From: Prochlorococcus marinus str. MIT 9215
GTDB lineage: Bacteria > Cyanobacteriota > Cyanobacteriia > PCC-6307 > Cyanobiaceae
Assembly (NCBI GenBank): GCA_949486985.1
Contig: CATBLW010000131.1
Location: 1-5,864 of the forward strand
Length of the DNA stretch: 5,864 bases
Direction of reading: 5' to 3'
Each line of letters begins with the position of its first letter. The stretch's first letter is position 1. A program made the position numbers and the translations under genes. This document shows positions 1 through 5,864 of the stretch, piece by piece. The notes below the pieces were generated by a model, which made no database searches, was not told the origin of the DNA, and worked only from the letters and a program-made list of their open reading frames with translations.

Positions 1-1
1 C

Positions 2-964
2 GTGGCCACCGCGGCCTGGCACCCCCTTTGCGGTGACCTGATCAAGCAGGCCAGGGCAATACGGGCCGATCTTTATATCGCTCACTATCCCGCAGCTCTG
101 CCGGCCGCTGCTCTGGCTGCACGGCATCACCGAGCCCTTTATGCGTTTGATGCTGAAGATTTTCATCTTGGTGATCCTCCGGAGCATCCCCGCTACAACG
201 AGCAGCGTGCGCTCACACGCGCCATCGAATCTTGTTGGTTACCGGGTTGCGCTTTCCTCACGGCAGCTTCGGCCGGCATCGCCGAGGCCTATGCCTCCAC
301 CTATGGCCTGCCCATTCCAACGGTGGTCCGCAACATGTTCCCGTTGGCGCAGGCGCCGCCTGGCCCTACGCCCTGTGGATCGTTTCGGCCTGGTCCTACG
401 TTGTATTGGTTCTCGCAAACCATCGGCCCTGATCGGGGGCTGGAATGCGCCGTGCGTGCTTTGGAGTTAGCTCGTTGCAGACCCCACCTCCACCTACGGG
501 GCTTCATCAACAGTGCCTATCGCCAACAGTTGGAGGGTTTAGCCCAGCAGTTGGGTGTGGAGCAGCATTTGCACTTTCATGCCCCTGCACCACCCGAGCA
601 GATGGAGAGCCTGGCTTCTGCCTATGACGTCGGCTTGGTGGCTGAAACCGGTTTTACTCCCAACCGCCTCATCGCACTCGTAAATAAATTGTTTACTTAT
701 GCCTTGGCAGGCATCCCCATGGTTCTGAGCGATATCCCTGCTCATCGCCAGATCCTGTCGGAAGCTGGGGAAGCAGCTCAATTGTTTGGAGTAAACAATC
801 CAGCCTCTCTTGCCAAGGCGATAGATCATTGGTTAGCAGCACCACCTTCTGTGTTGCAAAGGGCCCGTGCCGCAGCATTTCAACTGGGGCAAGAGCGATG
901 GAATTGGGAACAGGAGCAATATCGCCTATTGCGCGTTTTAGCTAACCATAAAGGTTGTAAATAA
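2..964 (+). CDS. GT-B fold (GT4-like) glycosyltransferase, 5'-partial
   Basis: This is the C-terminal 320 residues of a group-1 type glycosyltransferase, which would transfer a sugar from a nucleotide donor to a growing surface glycan at the cytoplasmic face of the membrane. The frame is open to the left edge, so GTG at 2 is probably not the start; roughly 50-120 N-terminal residues are likely missing. The N-terminal Rossmann half is visible as IAHYPAALPAAALAARHH (residues 26-43) and FDAEDFH (49-55). The donor-binding half starts near FSQTIGPDRGL (137-147) and continues with LRGF (165-168), HFHAP (191-195) and YDVGL (208-212). Next come E215, N228-K229 in the usual position of the EX7E-type donor loop, LAG (235-237) and D244. 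The family is clear, but donor and acceptor cannot be read. Sixty-base rows that I counted fall from 68% GC at the 5' end to 42% at the 3' end. The TAA stop at 962-964 has no obvious terminator after it. Confidence 0.88.
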   Translation: MATAAWHPLCGDLIKQARAIRADLYIAHYPAALPAAALAARHHRALYAFDAEDFHLGDPPEHPRYNEQRALTRAIESCWLPGCAFLTAASAGIAEAYASTYGLPIPTVVRNMFPLAQAPPGPTPCGSFRPGPTLYWFSQTIGPDRGLECAVRALELARCRPHLHLRGFINSAYRQQLEGLAQQLGVEQHLHFHAPAPPEQMESLASAYDVGLVAETGFTPNRLIALVNKLFTYALAGIPMVLSDIPAHRQILSEAGEAAQLFGVNNPASLAKAIDHWLAAPPSVLQRARAAAFQLGQERWNWEQEQYRLLRVLANHKGCK

Positions 965-1075
965 CCTTGCTTCAGACCTGGCTTTTTTGATGAATTTTAA
1001 TCTACGGAATCGTGACCCTTAAATGGCCATCTGACTTGAGTGGGGATTTTTTTGTAATCGTAGGCCGGGGCAGTG

Positions 1076-1318
1076 ATGGGTGGTTTGCAGTCCGGCTTCT
1101 CAGATGGAGAGCTCGCCAAAGCTAAGAAATAATTCAAGCGGGAGAAGCTTTTCTCTGAAATGGAGGTATTGGTTTCATGGCAGGCATTGATCTCTTTGAT
1201 CGAGCCAGCAATGGTGCATATCCGTTCGAAAGTCGAGCACCTATTTCGGGTGATCTAGACGCAGTCGGCCGGAAGCAAATCACCGGTCTGGCTTTCAGTG
1301 GGCAAGGTTGTGTAATCT
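1076..1318 (+). pseudogene. IS5-family transposase relic with large internal deletion
   Basis: Reading from ATG 1076 gives a start typical of one IS5-type transposase group: SGFSDGELAKAKK, a TAA stop at 1130, then FKREKLFSEMEVLVSWQALISLIEP. The frame then jumps without a break to what is normally the far C-terminus, HIRSKVEHLFRVI, which contains the region of the catalytic Glu (KVEH). This is followed by TAG at 1256 and a degraded tail in which the usual RQFG...GLA segment is only just recognisable (about 1260-1318). The normal protein is over 300 residues. Here about 45 N-terminal residues are joined to about 30-40 C-terminal ones, so most of the DDE core, including both Asp motifs, is deleted. 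The element cannot make transposase. I could not find convincing terminal inverted repeats or target duplications, so its outer limits are unknown. It belongs to a different IS5 branch from the relic at 3674-4768. Confidence 0.72.
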
Positions 1319-1555
1319 GAAAAAAAAAGCTGCAAAATCAACTTACTGGCATCTCTCTCATACCTTCTTCAGGCCAAGGACCTGCAGCTATTGACCTCCT
1401 GATATGGGCATAACGTGGCTGCAAATACTGATTCAGCCCCGAGCATCAGCCCGTAGAGCCTGTTGCTGGAACCAAACAGCCGATATCTAGATCTGCGATC
1501 TGCTCAAAGGCAAATAACCGTTAAGTGTTCTTTATTTAATTTTGTGCTGATCAAA

Positions 1556-1584
1556 TGCTTTTTGCGCAGCGGTCTTATTATAAT
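1556..1584 (+). promoter_or_regulatory. Candidate sigma-70 type promoter for the GT-A gene
   Basis: A perfect TATAAT (-10) lies at 1579-1584 in an AT-rich stretch, about 75 bases upstream of the GT-A glycosyltransferase start. The hexamer at the -35 distance (TGCTTT, 1556-1561, 17-base spacer) is weak. The call rests mainly on the -10 box and its position directly before the first gene of a two-gene unit (1660-3501). Confidence 0.35.
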
Positions 1585-1659
1585 TAAGTGATAGAAGTTT
1601 GTGTTTTCCGCACAGGCATCACAAAGTTAGCTTGAATGCTGTAAAATCAAGCAAAAAAG

Positions 1660-2706
1660 GTGTTTTCTTTGTCAATTTTGGAACTAGATAAACAGATGCA
1701 AGCGAAATGCAAAAATGACGTAACCCTCCAGATAAACCTATCTCCTGGCGATATAGATTATGCGCTGCTAACAGTGCCAATCCTGGTAGCAGCCAATAGA
1801 TCGGAAGTTCGGGAGGTGCTTGCTGTTGTGGATTGCTGCAGGCCACAGCGTACACGCATCGTTAATCCAGATAAAAGATTTCCAGTATCAAGCCACTCAA
1901 AAAAAGTTGACCTAATCAAGGAAATCGCTTTTGAGCTGCAAAGGGCCGGCCATGTTGATCGCATTGCCCTTTTAAAGCCGGGTGACAAAATAATCAACGA
2001 TTTATCCTGCAAATATTTGGCCGGAACCACCAAGAATACGCATGACTATGGTGGTTGTGGCCTAATGTCTTACTTGGCAGGCATCGAATTAGCAAAATCA
2101 CATTTTGTTTTGCACTATGATGCTGATATGCTTCTTTTTCAAGAAGCAGATTATAGCTGGATCCAAGAAGCAAAATGGCGAATGGGCTCGCACAGAAATA
2201 TAATTGCTGCGTCACCAAGGATTGCGCCCCCTTTCACTGCAAGTGGTGGAAGTTCTGACGCACCATCAGTTCACGAAGGGAGGCCTCTAGAGCCTATTGA
2301 TGGAGGATGGCTCAATGATTGGTTCAGTACTCGTTGTTTTCTTCTGGACAGAAATAAGCTCAGAGCCTATTTGCCTATTGTAAGGAATTCTCTATGGATT
2401 GAGGTTCTGCTGAGAAAGCTAATCCATAGAGGATATCCACTTTCACCAGAAATAATGCTTTTCAAAGGGCCAGGCAAGATGGGAGCTAGGCGTCTCAACC
2501 TTTCATCGCCTAAGGCTTGGCTTCTTCATCCAACAACTAAACCTGCTACCTATATAGAGTTGCTTCCCGAGATATTAAATGCTATCAGTCTGGGAATCCA
2601 CCCCAAAGACCAAAAAGGGAAATCAGAGATAATATTAGACGCTTGGAAAAAAATGCTACAGCCTGATAGTCTTCTAAAAGGCCATTCTTTTGGGGGTTTT
2701 GCATGA
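1660..2706 (+). CDS. GT-A fold glycosyltransferase with DAD motif
   Basis: This is a complete gene of 348 codons from GTG 1660. The protein looks like a soluble cytoplasmic GT-A (GT2-like) glycosyltransferase. Residues 131-160 contain GGCGLMSYLAGIELAKSHFV and then LHYDADMLLF. The DAD at 154-156 is the expected metal and nucleotide-sugar binding DxD motif. Further family-like signals are DGGWLNDWFSTRCFLLDR (about 214-231), a typical acceptor-side segment, and WLLHP (287-291), whose His may be a metal ligand. I see no signal peptide or membrane segment. The start is uncertain. GTG 1660 has its AAAAGG directly adjacent, which is too close for a ribosome binding site. TTG 1669 sits 6 bases after AAAAGGTG and would lose only 3 residues. 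ATG 1696 has no clear site. The stop overlaps the next start as ATGA, so translation of the methyltransferase is probably coupled. GC is low (35-40% in rows counted). The donor and the linkage cannot be told. Confidence 0.82.
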   Translation: MFSLSILELDKQMQAKCKNDVTLQINLSPGDIDYALLTVPILVAANRSEVREVLAVVDCCRPQRTRIVNPDKRFPVSSHSKKVDLIKEIAFELQRAGHVDRIALLKPGDKIINDLSCKYLAGTTKNTHDYGGCGLMSYLAGIELAKSHFVLHYDADMLLFQEADYSWIQEAKWRMGSHRNIIAASPRIAPPFTASGGSSDAPSVHEGRPLEPIDGGWLNDWFSTRCFLLDRNKLRAYLPIVRNSLWIEVLLRKLIHRGYPLSPEIMLFKGPGKMGARRLNLSSPKAWLLHPTTKPATYIELLPEILNAISLGIHPKDQKGKSEIILDAWKKMLQPDSLLKGHSFGGFA

Positions 2707-3501
2707 GCCCTAGCAACATCTACACCGCGGCCGCTTACAAACTATTTAAATACCTTGATCGCCTTAGGCCGGCGGGCAGCCTAGGCCTGGGCAATTCAAT
2801 CATAAATGATTGCAAGCTGTTGTTTAATGCATACAGATTCAAGCCAAGTAATATTATCGATGTGGGCGCCAACGATGGCAGAACTTACCAGAATTTTAGG
2901 GCAGCATTTTAGCTCTCCGCTTATCGTAAGCGTAGAGCCCAATTCAGCATTGTGGGATAAAGTTATTTATTCTGCAAAGTCTGATTCAAATTTTGTTCTT
3001 GCACGATGCGCATTGGGCACAATACCAGGCACCGCCTTCTTGGAAACCTATGCACAGAATACTGATGATTCATATAACTCAAATTTGTCAACCCTTTCCA
3101 GCAGGCCAGCATTTCCAGAGGTGGCTGGGTATGTTAAGCACAGCAGGCTTCAAGTAAGAGTAAATACGCTAGATAACTTGACTGAAAGTTATGACCATCA
3201 ATTTATCGATGTCCTCAAAATAGACGTAGAAGGGTATGAGCCGGAGGTAATCAAAGGAGGCAAGAAGATGCTGGTATCTCATTCAATCGGAATTATAATC
3301 ACTGAATTTTCAAGCATACTTGGAAAGGAGGCCGTTTCTGGATCATTGACTTCAATTGCTAAACTGCTTGAACCTTATGGATTCATCATGGTTTCAGTTT
3401 GTACAGACTATGTGACTCACGGGCTTTCAACCTACGCAAATCACAATGCTATATGGGTAAATCCATGTGCATGTATAGCAGCATCATCTAGCTTTGCATG
3501 A
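2703..3501 (+). pseudogene. FkbM family SAM-dependent methyltransferase, split by a +1 frameshift
   Basis: FkbM-type enzymes O-methylate hydroxyls on sugars and other natural products using S-adenosylmethionine. The first 69 codons (2703-2909) carry the SAM-binding motif IDVGANDGRTY (residues 52-62) and then meet TAG at 2910-2912. The next frame continues from this point as SSPLIVSVEPNS and carries the FkbM hallmark LKIDVEGYEPEVIKGG. Joined across one surplus T in the TTTT run at 2907-2910, the product is 265 residues, a normal FkbM length. Alignment is seamless and no other stop or shift is present. The start is ATG 2703, which overlaps the upstream stop (ATGA); TGGGGG at 2691-2696 serves as a possible ribosome binding site. 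Either the gene has very recently lost function, or the ribosome shifts frame at the site described separately, or the extra T is a sequencing error. It should not be read as two genes. Confidence 0.85.
2898..2913 (+). promoter_or_regulatory. Frameshift site with prfB-like +1 recoding layout
   Basis: The sequence AGGGCAGCATTTTAGC joins the two halves of the FkbM gene. In the zero frame it reads GCA TTT TAG; one base on, it reads TTT AGC, which continues the methyltransferase. A Phe tRNA on UUU can re-pair perfectly with UUU one base downstream, the A site holds UAG, and the stop is followed by C, a context known to terminate poorly. AGGG at 2898-2901 is five bases before the slip codon, the same distance as AGGG to CUU in the well-known E. 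coli prfB +1 site. Recoding is an inference; a one-T insertion explains the sequence equally well. Confidence 0.35.
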
Positions 3502-3673
3502 TTTCAGCATCGCCATGGCCATCTTAATGGCATATCGAAGAATTAATTTTAGAGCTAATCCCAGCAGCTACTTTTTATAGCCATTTAAGCAAAACTCATT
3601 GCTCAGCAAAGCAAAAGTTTGTCATAGATTTAGAGTTTATACCTTAAGGCAGTTCGAAAAATCCTAATAGGGT
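3502..3673. other. Spacer between the FkbM gene and the IS5 relic
   Basis: These 172 bases are AT-rich and show no gene. A 5-bp stem GCCAT/ATGGC with a 4-base loop (3518-3531) follows the FkbM stop but lacks a T-run, so it is not called a terminator. AAGCAAAA occurs twice (3587-3594 and 3609-3616). The left end of the IS5 relic probably lies in the second half of this spacer, but no matching inverted repeat is visible on the right side. Confidence 0.5.
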
Positions 3674-4768
3674 TTGATCTTTAGACCAGTTTGGCTAGAG
3701 ACAGATAAATTCGATAGACTCAAGCCGTGGGGCAAAGAGGCTTCTTGGACGAACAAAATAGAGTCGCCAAGCTTCAGCAAAAAAAATCCGATACTCATTC
3801 GGCTATCTGAAGCAATCCCGTGGGAGACGTTTCGACCACTACTTGATAAAGGCTACGCGCAAGACCGAAAGAGCAACGCGGGGCGAAAGCGGATTGATCC
3901 GCTGATCCTCTTCAAGATGCTGATTCTTCAGCGGTTGTTCAATCTCAGAGATGAAGAGGTTACATTTGAGGTCAATGACAGGCACTCCTTCGAAGAGTTT
4001 GTAGGTTTTGGCGTGATAATCAGCATTTCCGATGCAACCACGATCGCCTTCTTCAGAGAGATTGCGAAAGGCGGGATTGATCGAGGAGCTCTTTGAGATG
4101 TTCGAGACTTACCTGCGTTCGCAGAGCCTGCAAGCCCGCGGCGGTCAGATCATCGATGCAACTCTTGATCCCGTTACCTAGCCCAAGGCTTCTGCGAAGC
4201 AGAAGCAACGCTATCGTTTAATGCCAAATAAAAGCAGGTCGAGTGCCGATCGGTTGGGGCGAAAGCCTATGTCTCTTACGACAGAAAGATTTAGATGTAC
4301 TGGGTAAAAAAATGGCATCATTCATTCTGATATGAGAACAACATCAGCATTCATGTCGCTCATGCGTTTATCCGTCGATTTGCCTTGATCTCTGCCGGTA
4401 TTCATGGCATCAAGATGCTGCTAAACTTACTGGATCCCTGAAAATGATCATGACTATGTTTGGACCTGACTAGCATAATAAGTTAATGCTTGGAGAATTT
4501 ATTGAGGCTCGGCAGCACAGAAAGCATGTTTCACGAAACCGGCGCTCGCAATAATCCCCTCCGTGAAGCCTCCAAAGAACTGAATCGTGTCAAATAAGCA
4601 ATTAGGGAGTGTACAGCTCGTCTTTGGATTTATATCATTGTCAACAGGTGAGGAGCTGACCAGAAAAATTGGGCTGACAAGAACTTAATCGTAGTGTGGT
4701 CTTATAATTTTACCTTCAACCTCCTTCGATATCTCCAGCCTGGCTCCAGCTACATCGCACTGAAGCAA
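3674..4768 (+). pseudogene. IS5-family transposase, nearly full length but decayed
   Basis: An IS5-type DDE transposase can be followed along about 1.1 kb, but only by changing frames. The N-terminal DUF772-like part is intact to about 4077 (WETFRPLLDKGY, GRKRIDPLILFKMLILQRLF, VNDRHSFEEFVGFG, DATTIAFFRE). A frameshift near 4078 leads to IEELFEMFETYLRSQ and QARGGQIIDATLDPV, whose IIDAT holds the first catalytic Asp; TAG follows at 4179. Later pieces are WVKK (about 4300), SIHVAHAFIRRFALISAGIH, LLNLLDP, then in another frame ENDHDYVWT at the second Asp motif. Next come GARNNPLREASKELNRVK with TAA, GELTRKIGL, and FTFNLLRYLQ (to 4738). The usual VEHVFG near the catalytic Glu reads VQLVFG here (GTA CAG at 4611-4616). 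With at least three frameshifts and several stops it is inactive. Its open first 140 codons should not be called a functional gene. No inverted repeats were found, so the limits are those of recognisable coding sequence. Confidence 0.83.
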
Positions 4769-4849
4769 GTCGTCTTAATCTGCTTCTCCAAACAGATAGT
4801 TGTGCACTTCATGCCGACGAGTATTTCCTGGTGCCAAACCGGTGAAGCT

Positions 4850-4879
4850 TTGAAAGTGAATTGCATAGGTTGCTTTAAC
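4850..4879 (+). promoter_or_regulatory. Candidate promoter for the second FkbM gene
   Basis: TTGAAA (4850-4855, 5 of 6 to the -35 consensus) and TTTAAC (4874-4879, 4 of 6 to the -10 consensus) are 18 bases apart and about 50 bases before ATG 4931. They lie just after the end of the transposase relic, where a downstream gene would need its own promoter. Such matches occur often by chance. Confidence 0.25.
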
Positions 4880-4930
4880 AGATTGCAGCGCTTCAACAGC
4901 AATTACACCAACTCTGATGAACTCTTAGAC

Positions 4931-5644
4931 ATGAAGAACATCCTTCCCCGCTCTTGGGCGCGAAAAATCAAGCAGGGCTTAATCAATCGATCTGGCATCT
5001 ATCGCGACATGACCACTCGTTTGCAGGTTCTTCAACGGGCTAATTTCAGATGCACGGGCGCAATCGATGCTGGTGCCTATCGGGGTGACTGGACCCAAGA
5101 ATTCTGGAGTGTCTTTCCTAAGACCCCAACCCTGATGGTGGAGCCACAGCCGGATCCTCAACCATTTTTGCGCGACTTGGCCAAAGGGGTCATTGGAAGT
5201 GAAGTTCTACCTGCAGCACTTTCTGATCAAGTAGGAGAGGCTTCTTTCGTGTTAGGTGAGAGCAACAGCAGAATTAGTTCTTCTGTTGCTTCAGACACCA
5301 CGCTCTCAGTTCCATGCACAACTCTCGCGAGGGTTCTCTCGGAGCGGCCTCAATTCTCGCCAAACTTGCTGAAGCTCGACCTACAGGGTCATGAACTCAA
5401 GGCGCTTATCGGTGCTGACAAATGGTTGAATCAGTTTGAGGTCATTGTTTGCGAGATGTCTGTTATTCCTATCGGTGGAGTGCCGGACTTCGCTTCAATG
5501 AATCGGTTCTTTGAGAGTAAAGGCTATCAGTTTTATGATGTATTGCCACAATATGATCGTCCGCTTGATGGTGCCCTTTGGCAGATTGACGCTTTTTATG
5601 TTCGTTGCGGGTCGGCCTTGATTGCCTCAACAGCTTGGGGTTAG
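4931..5644 (+). CDS. FkbM family SAM-dependent methyltransferase
   Basis: This is an intact 237-codon FkbM methyltransferase, probably O-methylating a sugar of the locus polysaccharide in the cytoplasm. The SAM-binding motif is IDAGAYRGDW (residues 45-54), followed by MVEPQP (69-74), where the acidic residue would contact SAM. The FkbM hallmark LLKLDLQGHELKALIGA is at 146-162 and a closing IDAFYVR at 219-225. The frame is open back to 4694, but residues coded there up to about 4738 (FTFNLLRYLQ) are the C-terminus of the IS5 transposase. I therefore choose ATG 4931, which gives a normal family N-terminus and length. ATG 4811 is the other in-frame option. No strong ribosome binding site precedes 4931, so the start is only moderately sure. 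It differs clearly in sequence from the FkbM gene at 2703-3501, so the two are not recent duplicates. The esterase gene begins 5 bases after its stop, suggesting co-transcription. Confidence 0.87.
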   Translation: MKNILPRSWARKIKQGLINRSGIYRDMTTRLQVLQRANFRCTGAIDAGAYRGDWTQEFWSVFPKTPTLMVEPQPDPQPFLRDLAKGVIGSEVLPAALSDQVGEASFVLGESNSRISSSVASDTTLSVPCTTLARVLSERPQFSPNLLKLDLQGHELKALIGADKWLNQFEVIVCEMSVIPIGGVPDFASMNRFFESKGYQFYDVLPQYDRPLDGALWQIDAFYVRCGSALIASTAWG

Positions 5645-5649
5645 CGGCT

Positions 5650-5864
5650 TTGCGTTCATTGCTCTTAAAAAGGTCTCTTGGCTTTTGCACGCTCTCGGTT
5701 TTTTTAGGGTTCATTGCAGGAGTGATCGTCCAAAGAGCTCAACTACCAGCTGCGTTTCTGGCCACTTTCAATCGAAAGCATCTGGCAGATAGAACCATTG
5801 AACCTCCGGTTTGGCGCGACCCTTTTGTCTTGGTTGTTGTGGGCCAAAGCAACGTGGCCAACCA
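5650..5864 (+). CDS. SGNH / sialate O-acetylesterase-like protein, membrane-anchored, 3'-partial
   Basis: This reading frame is cut by the right edge after 71 codons. From TTG 5650 it begins LRSLLLKRSLGF, with basic residues, followed by a hydrophobic segment CTLSVFLGFIAGVIV (about residues 13-27). This looks like an uncleaved signal anchor that would place the rest outside the cytoplasmic membrane. Near the end comes DPFVLVVVGQSNVANH. A hydrophobic strand followed by GQSN is the block I signature of SGNH hydrolases of the sialate O-acetylesterase (SASA) type, with the Ser as nucleophile. Such enzymes remove acetyl groups from glycans, which fits a polysaccharide locus. There is no ATG in the open stretch (stop at 5587-5589). 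TTG 5650 is chosen because it keeps the anchor and lies 5 bases after the FkbM stop, with TTGGGG upstream. TTG 5659 and GTG 5722 are alternatives; the latter would lose the anchor. The Asp-His part of the triad lies outside the window. Confidence 0.68.
   Translation, partial: MRSLLLKRSLGFCTLSVFLGFIAGVIVQRAQLPAAFLATFNRKHLADRTIEPPVWRDPFVLVVVGQSNVAN

Larger units (their letters stand above)
965..1659. other. Intergenic region with an IS5-type relic and no intact gene
   Basis: About 700 bases separate two glycosyltransferase genes, and no frame holds a plausible intact gene. Positions 1076-1318 contain the transposase relic listed separately. Positions 965-1075 show no recognisable content. Positions 1320-1540 contain scattered stops in all frames I translated and no family I recognise; a tandem duplication of GATCTGC lies at 1490-1503. 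The AT-rich stretch from about 1525 to 1659 carries the TATAAT box of a likely promoter for the following gene. I saw no tRNA-like or convincing rho-independent terminator structure. Confidence 0.7.

Noticed and set aside
301..829. Minus-strand open frames under the first glycosyltransferase
   Set aside because: They resemble no family and mirror the codon pattern of the real gene on the + strand; same for other minus-strand frames at 1619-2218 and 4979-5714.
705..2084. TGGCAGGCAT present three times (705-714, 1178-1187, 2075-2084)
   Set aside because: Two copies encode Leu-Ala-Gly-Ile in unrelated glycosyltransferases and the third lies in the IS relic; no shared flanks, so it is chance.
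2806..3501. Separate 231-codon gene starting at ATG 2806
   Set aside because: Its first about 35 codons are out-of-frame reading of the SAM-binding part of the FkbM gene; protein similarity begins only after the frameshift, so it is the 3' part of one gene.
3253..3501. Strong internal ribosome site (AAAGGAGG, 3253-3260) before in-frame ATG 3268
   Set aside because: The bases encode the conserved IKGG of the FkbM hallmark; a 78-codon C-terminal fragment would lack the SAM site and is not a known product.
3518..3531. Possible terminator hairpin after the first FkbM gene
   Set aside because: Stem is only 5 bp and is not followed by a T-run.
3674..4096. Intact 140-codon transposase gene
   Set aside because: It is only the N-terminal part of a DDE transposase; the rest continues in other frames with stops, so it is one decayed pseudogene.
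3640..4930. Inverted repeats bounding the longer IS5 relic
   Set aside because: I compared GGCAGTTCGAAAAATCC at about 3651 with the right side by eye and found no reverse-complement partner.

Overview
This looks like part of a bacterial surface-polysaccharide locus (capsule, O-antigen or exopolysaccharide type). All recognisable genes are on the + strand. They are glycosyltransferases, two FkbM-type methyltransferases and the start of an SGNH/sialate-O-acetylesterase-like carbohydrate esterase. The protein sequences feel most like picocyanobacterial or other freshwater bacterial homologues. This is an impression only, as no rRNA, tRNA or other taxonomic marker is present.

Layout. Positions 2-964 hold the 3' part of a GT-B (GT4-like) glycosyltransferase that runs in from the left edge. 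Positions 965-1659 hold no intact gene; inside lies a short, internally deleted IS5-type transposase relic (about 1076-1318), followed by a TATAAT box upstream of the next gene. Positions 1660-2706 encode a GT-A glycosyltransferase with a clear DAD motif. Its stop overlaps by ATGA with an FkbM methyltransferase gene (2703-3501), which is split by one +1 frameshift at about 2910. Positions 3502-3673 are a short spacer. Positions 3674 to about 4768 are a nearly full-length but heavily decayed IS5-family transposase gene. Its last coding frame runs without a stop into a second FkbM methyltransferase gene, whose likely true start is ATG 4931 (stop at 5644). Five bases later a gene begins for an N-terminally membrane-anchored protein with the GQSN block of SGNH/SASA esterases; it is cut by the right edge.

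Working together (inference): the glycosyltransferases would extend a glycan, the FkbM enzymes would O-methylate sugars, and the esterase would remove acyl (acetyl) groups at or outside the membrane. Base composition falls from about 60-68% GC at the left to 35-40% in the GT-A/FkbM pair, then rises to about 50% in the second FkbM gene. With IS5-type relics on both sides of the low-GC pair, this suggests an accessory cassette acquired and rearranged over time.

The most interesting point is the frameshift in the first FkbM gene. The site, AGGG-5 nt-UUU-UAG-C, has the same layout as the bacterial prfB +1 recoding site, and the rest of the gene is undamaged. A plain one-base insertion, or a sequencing error, remains the simplest explanation.
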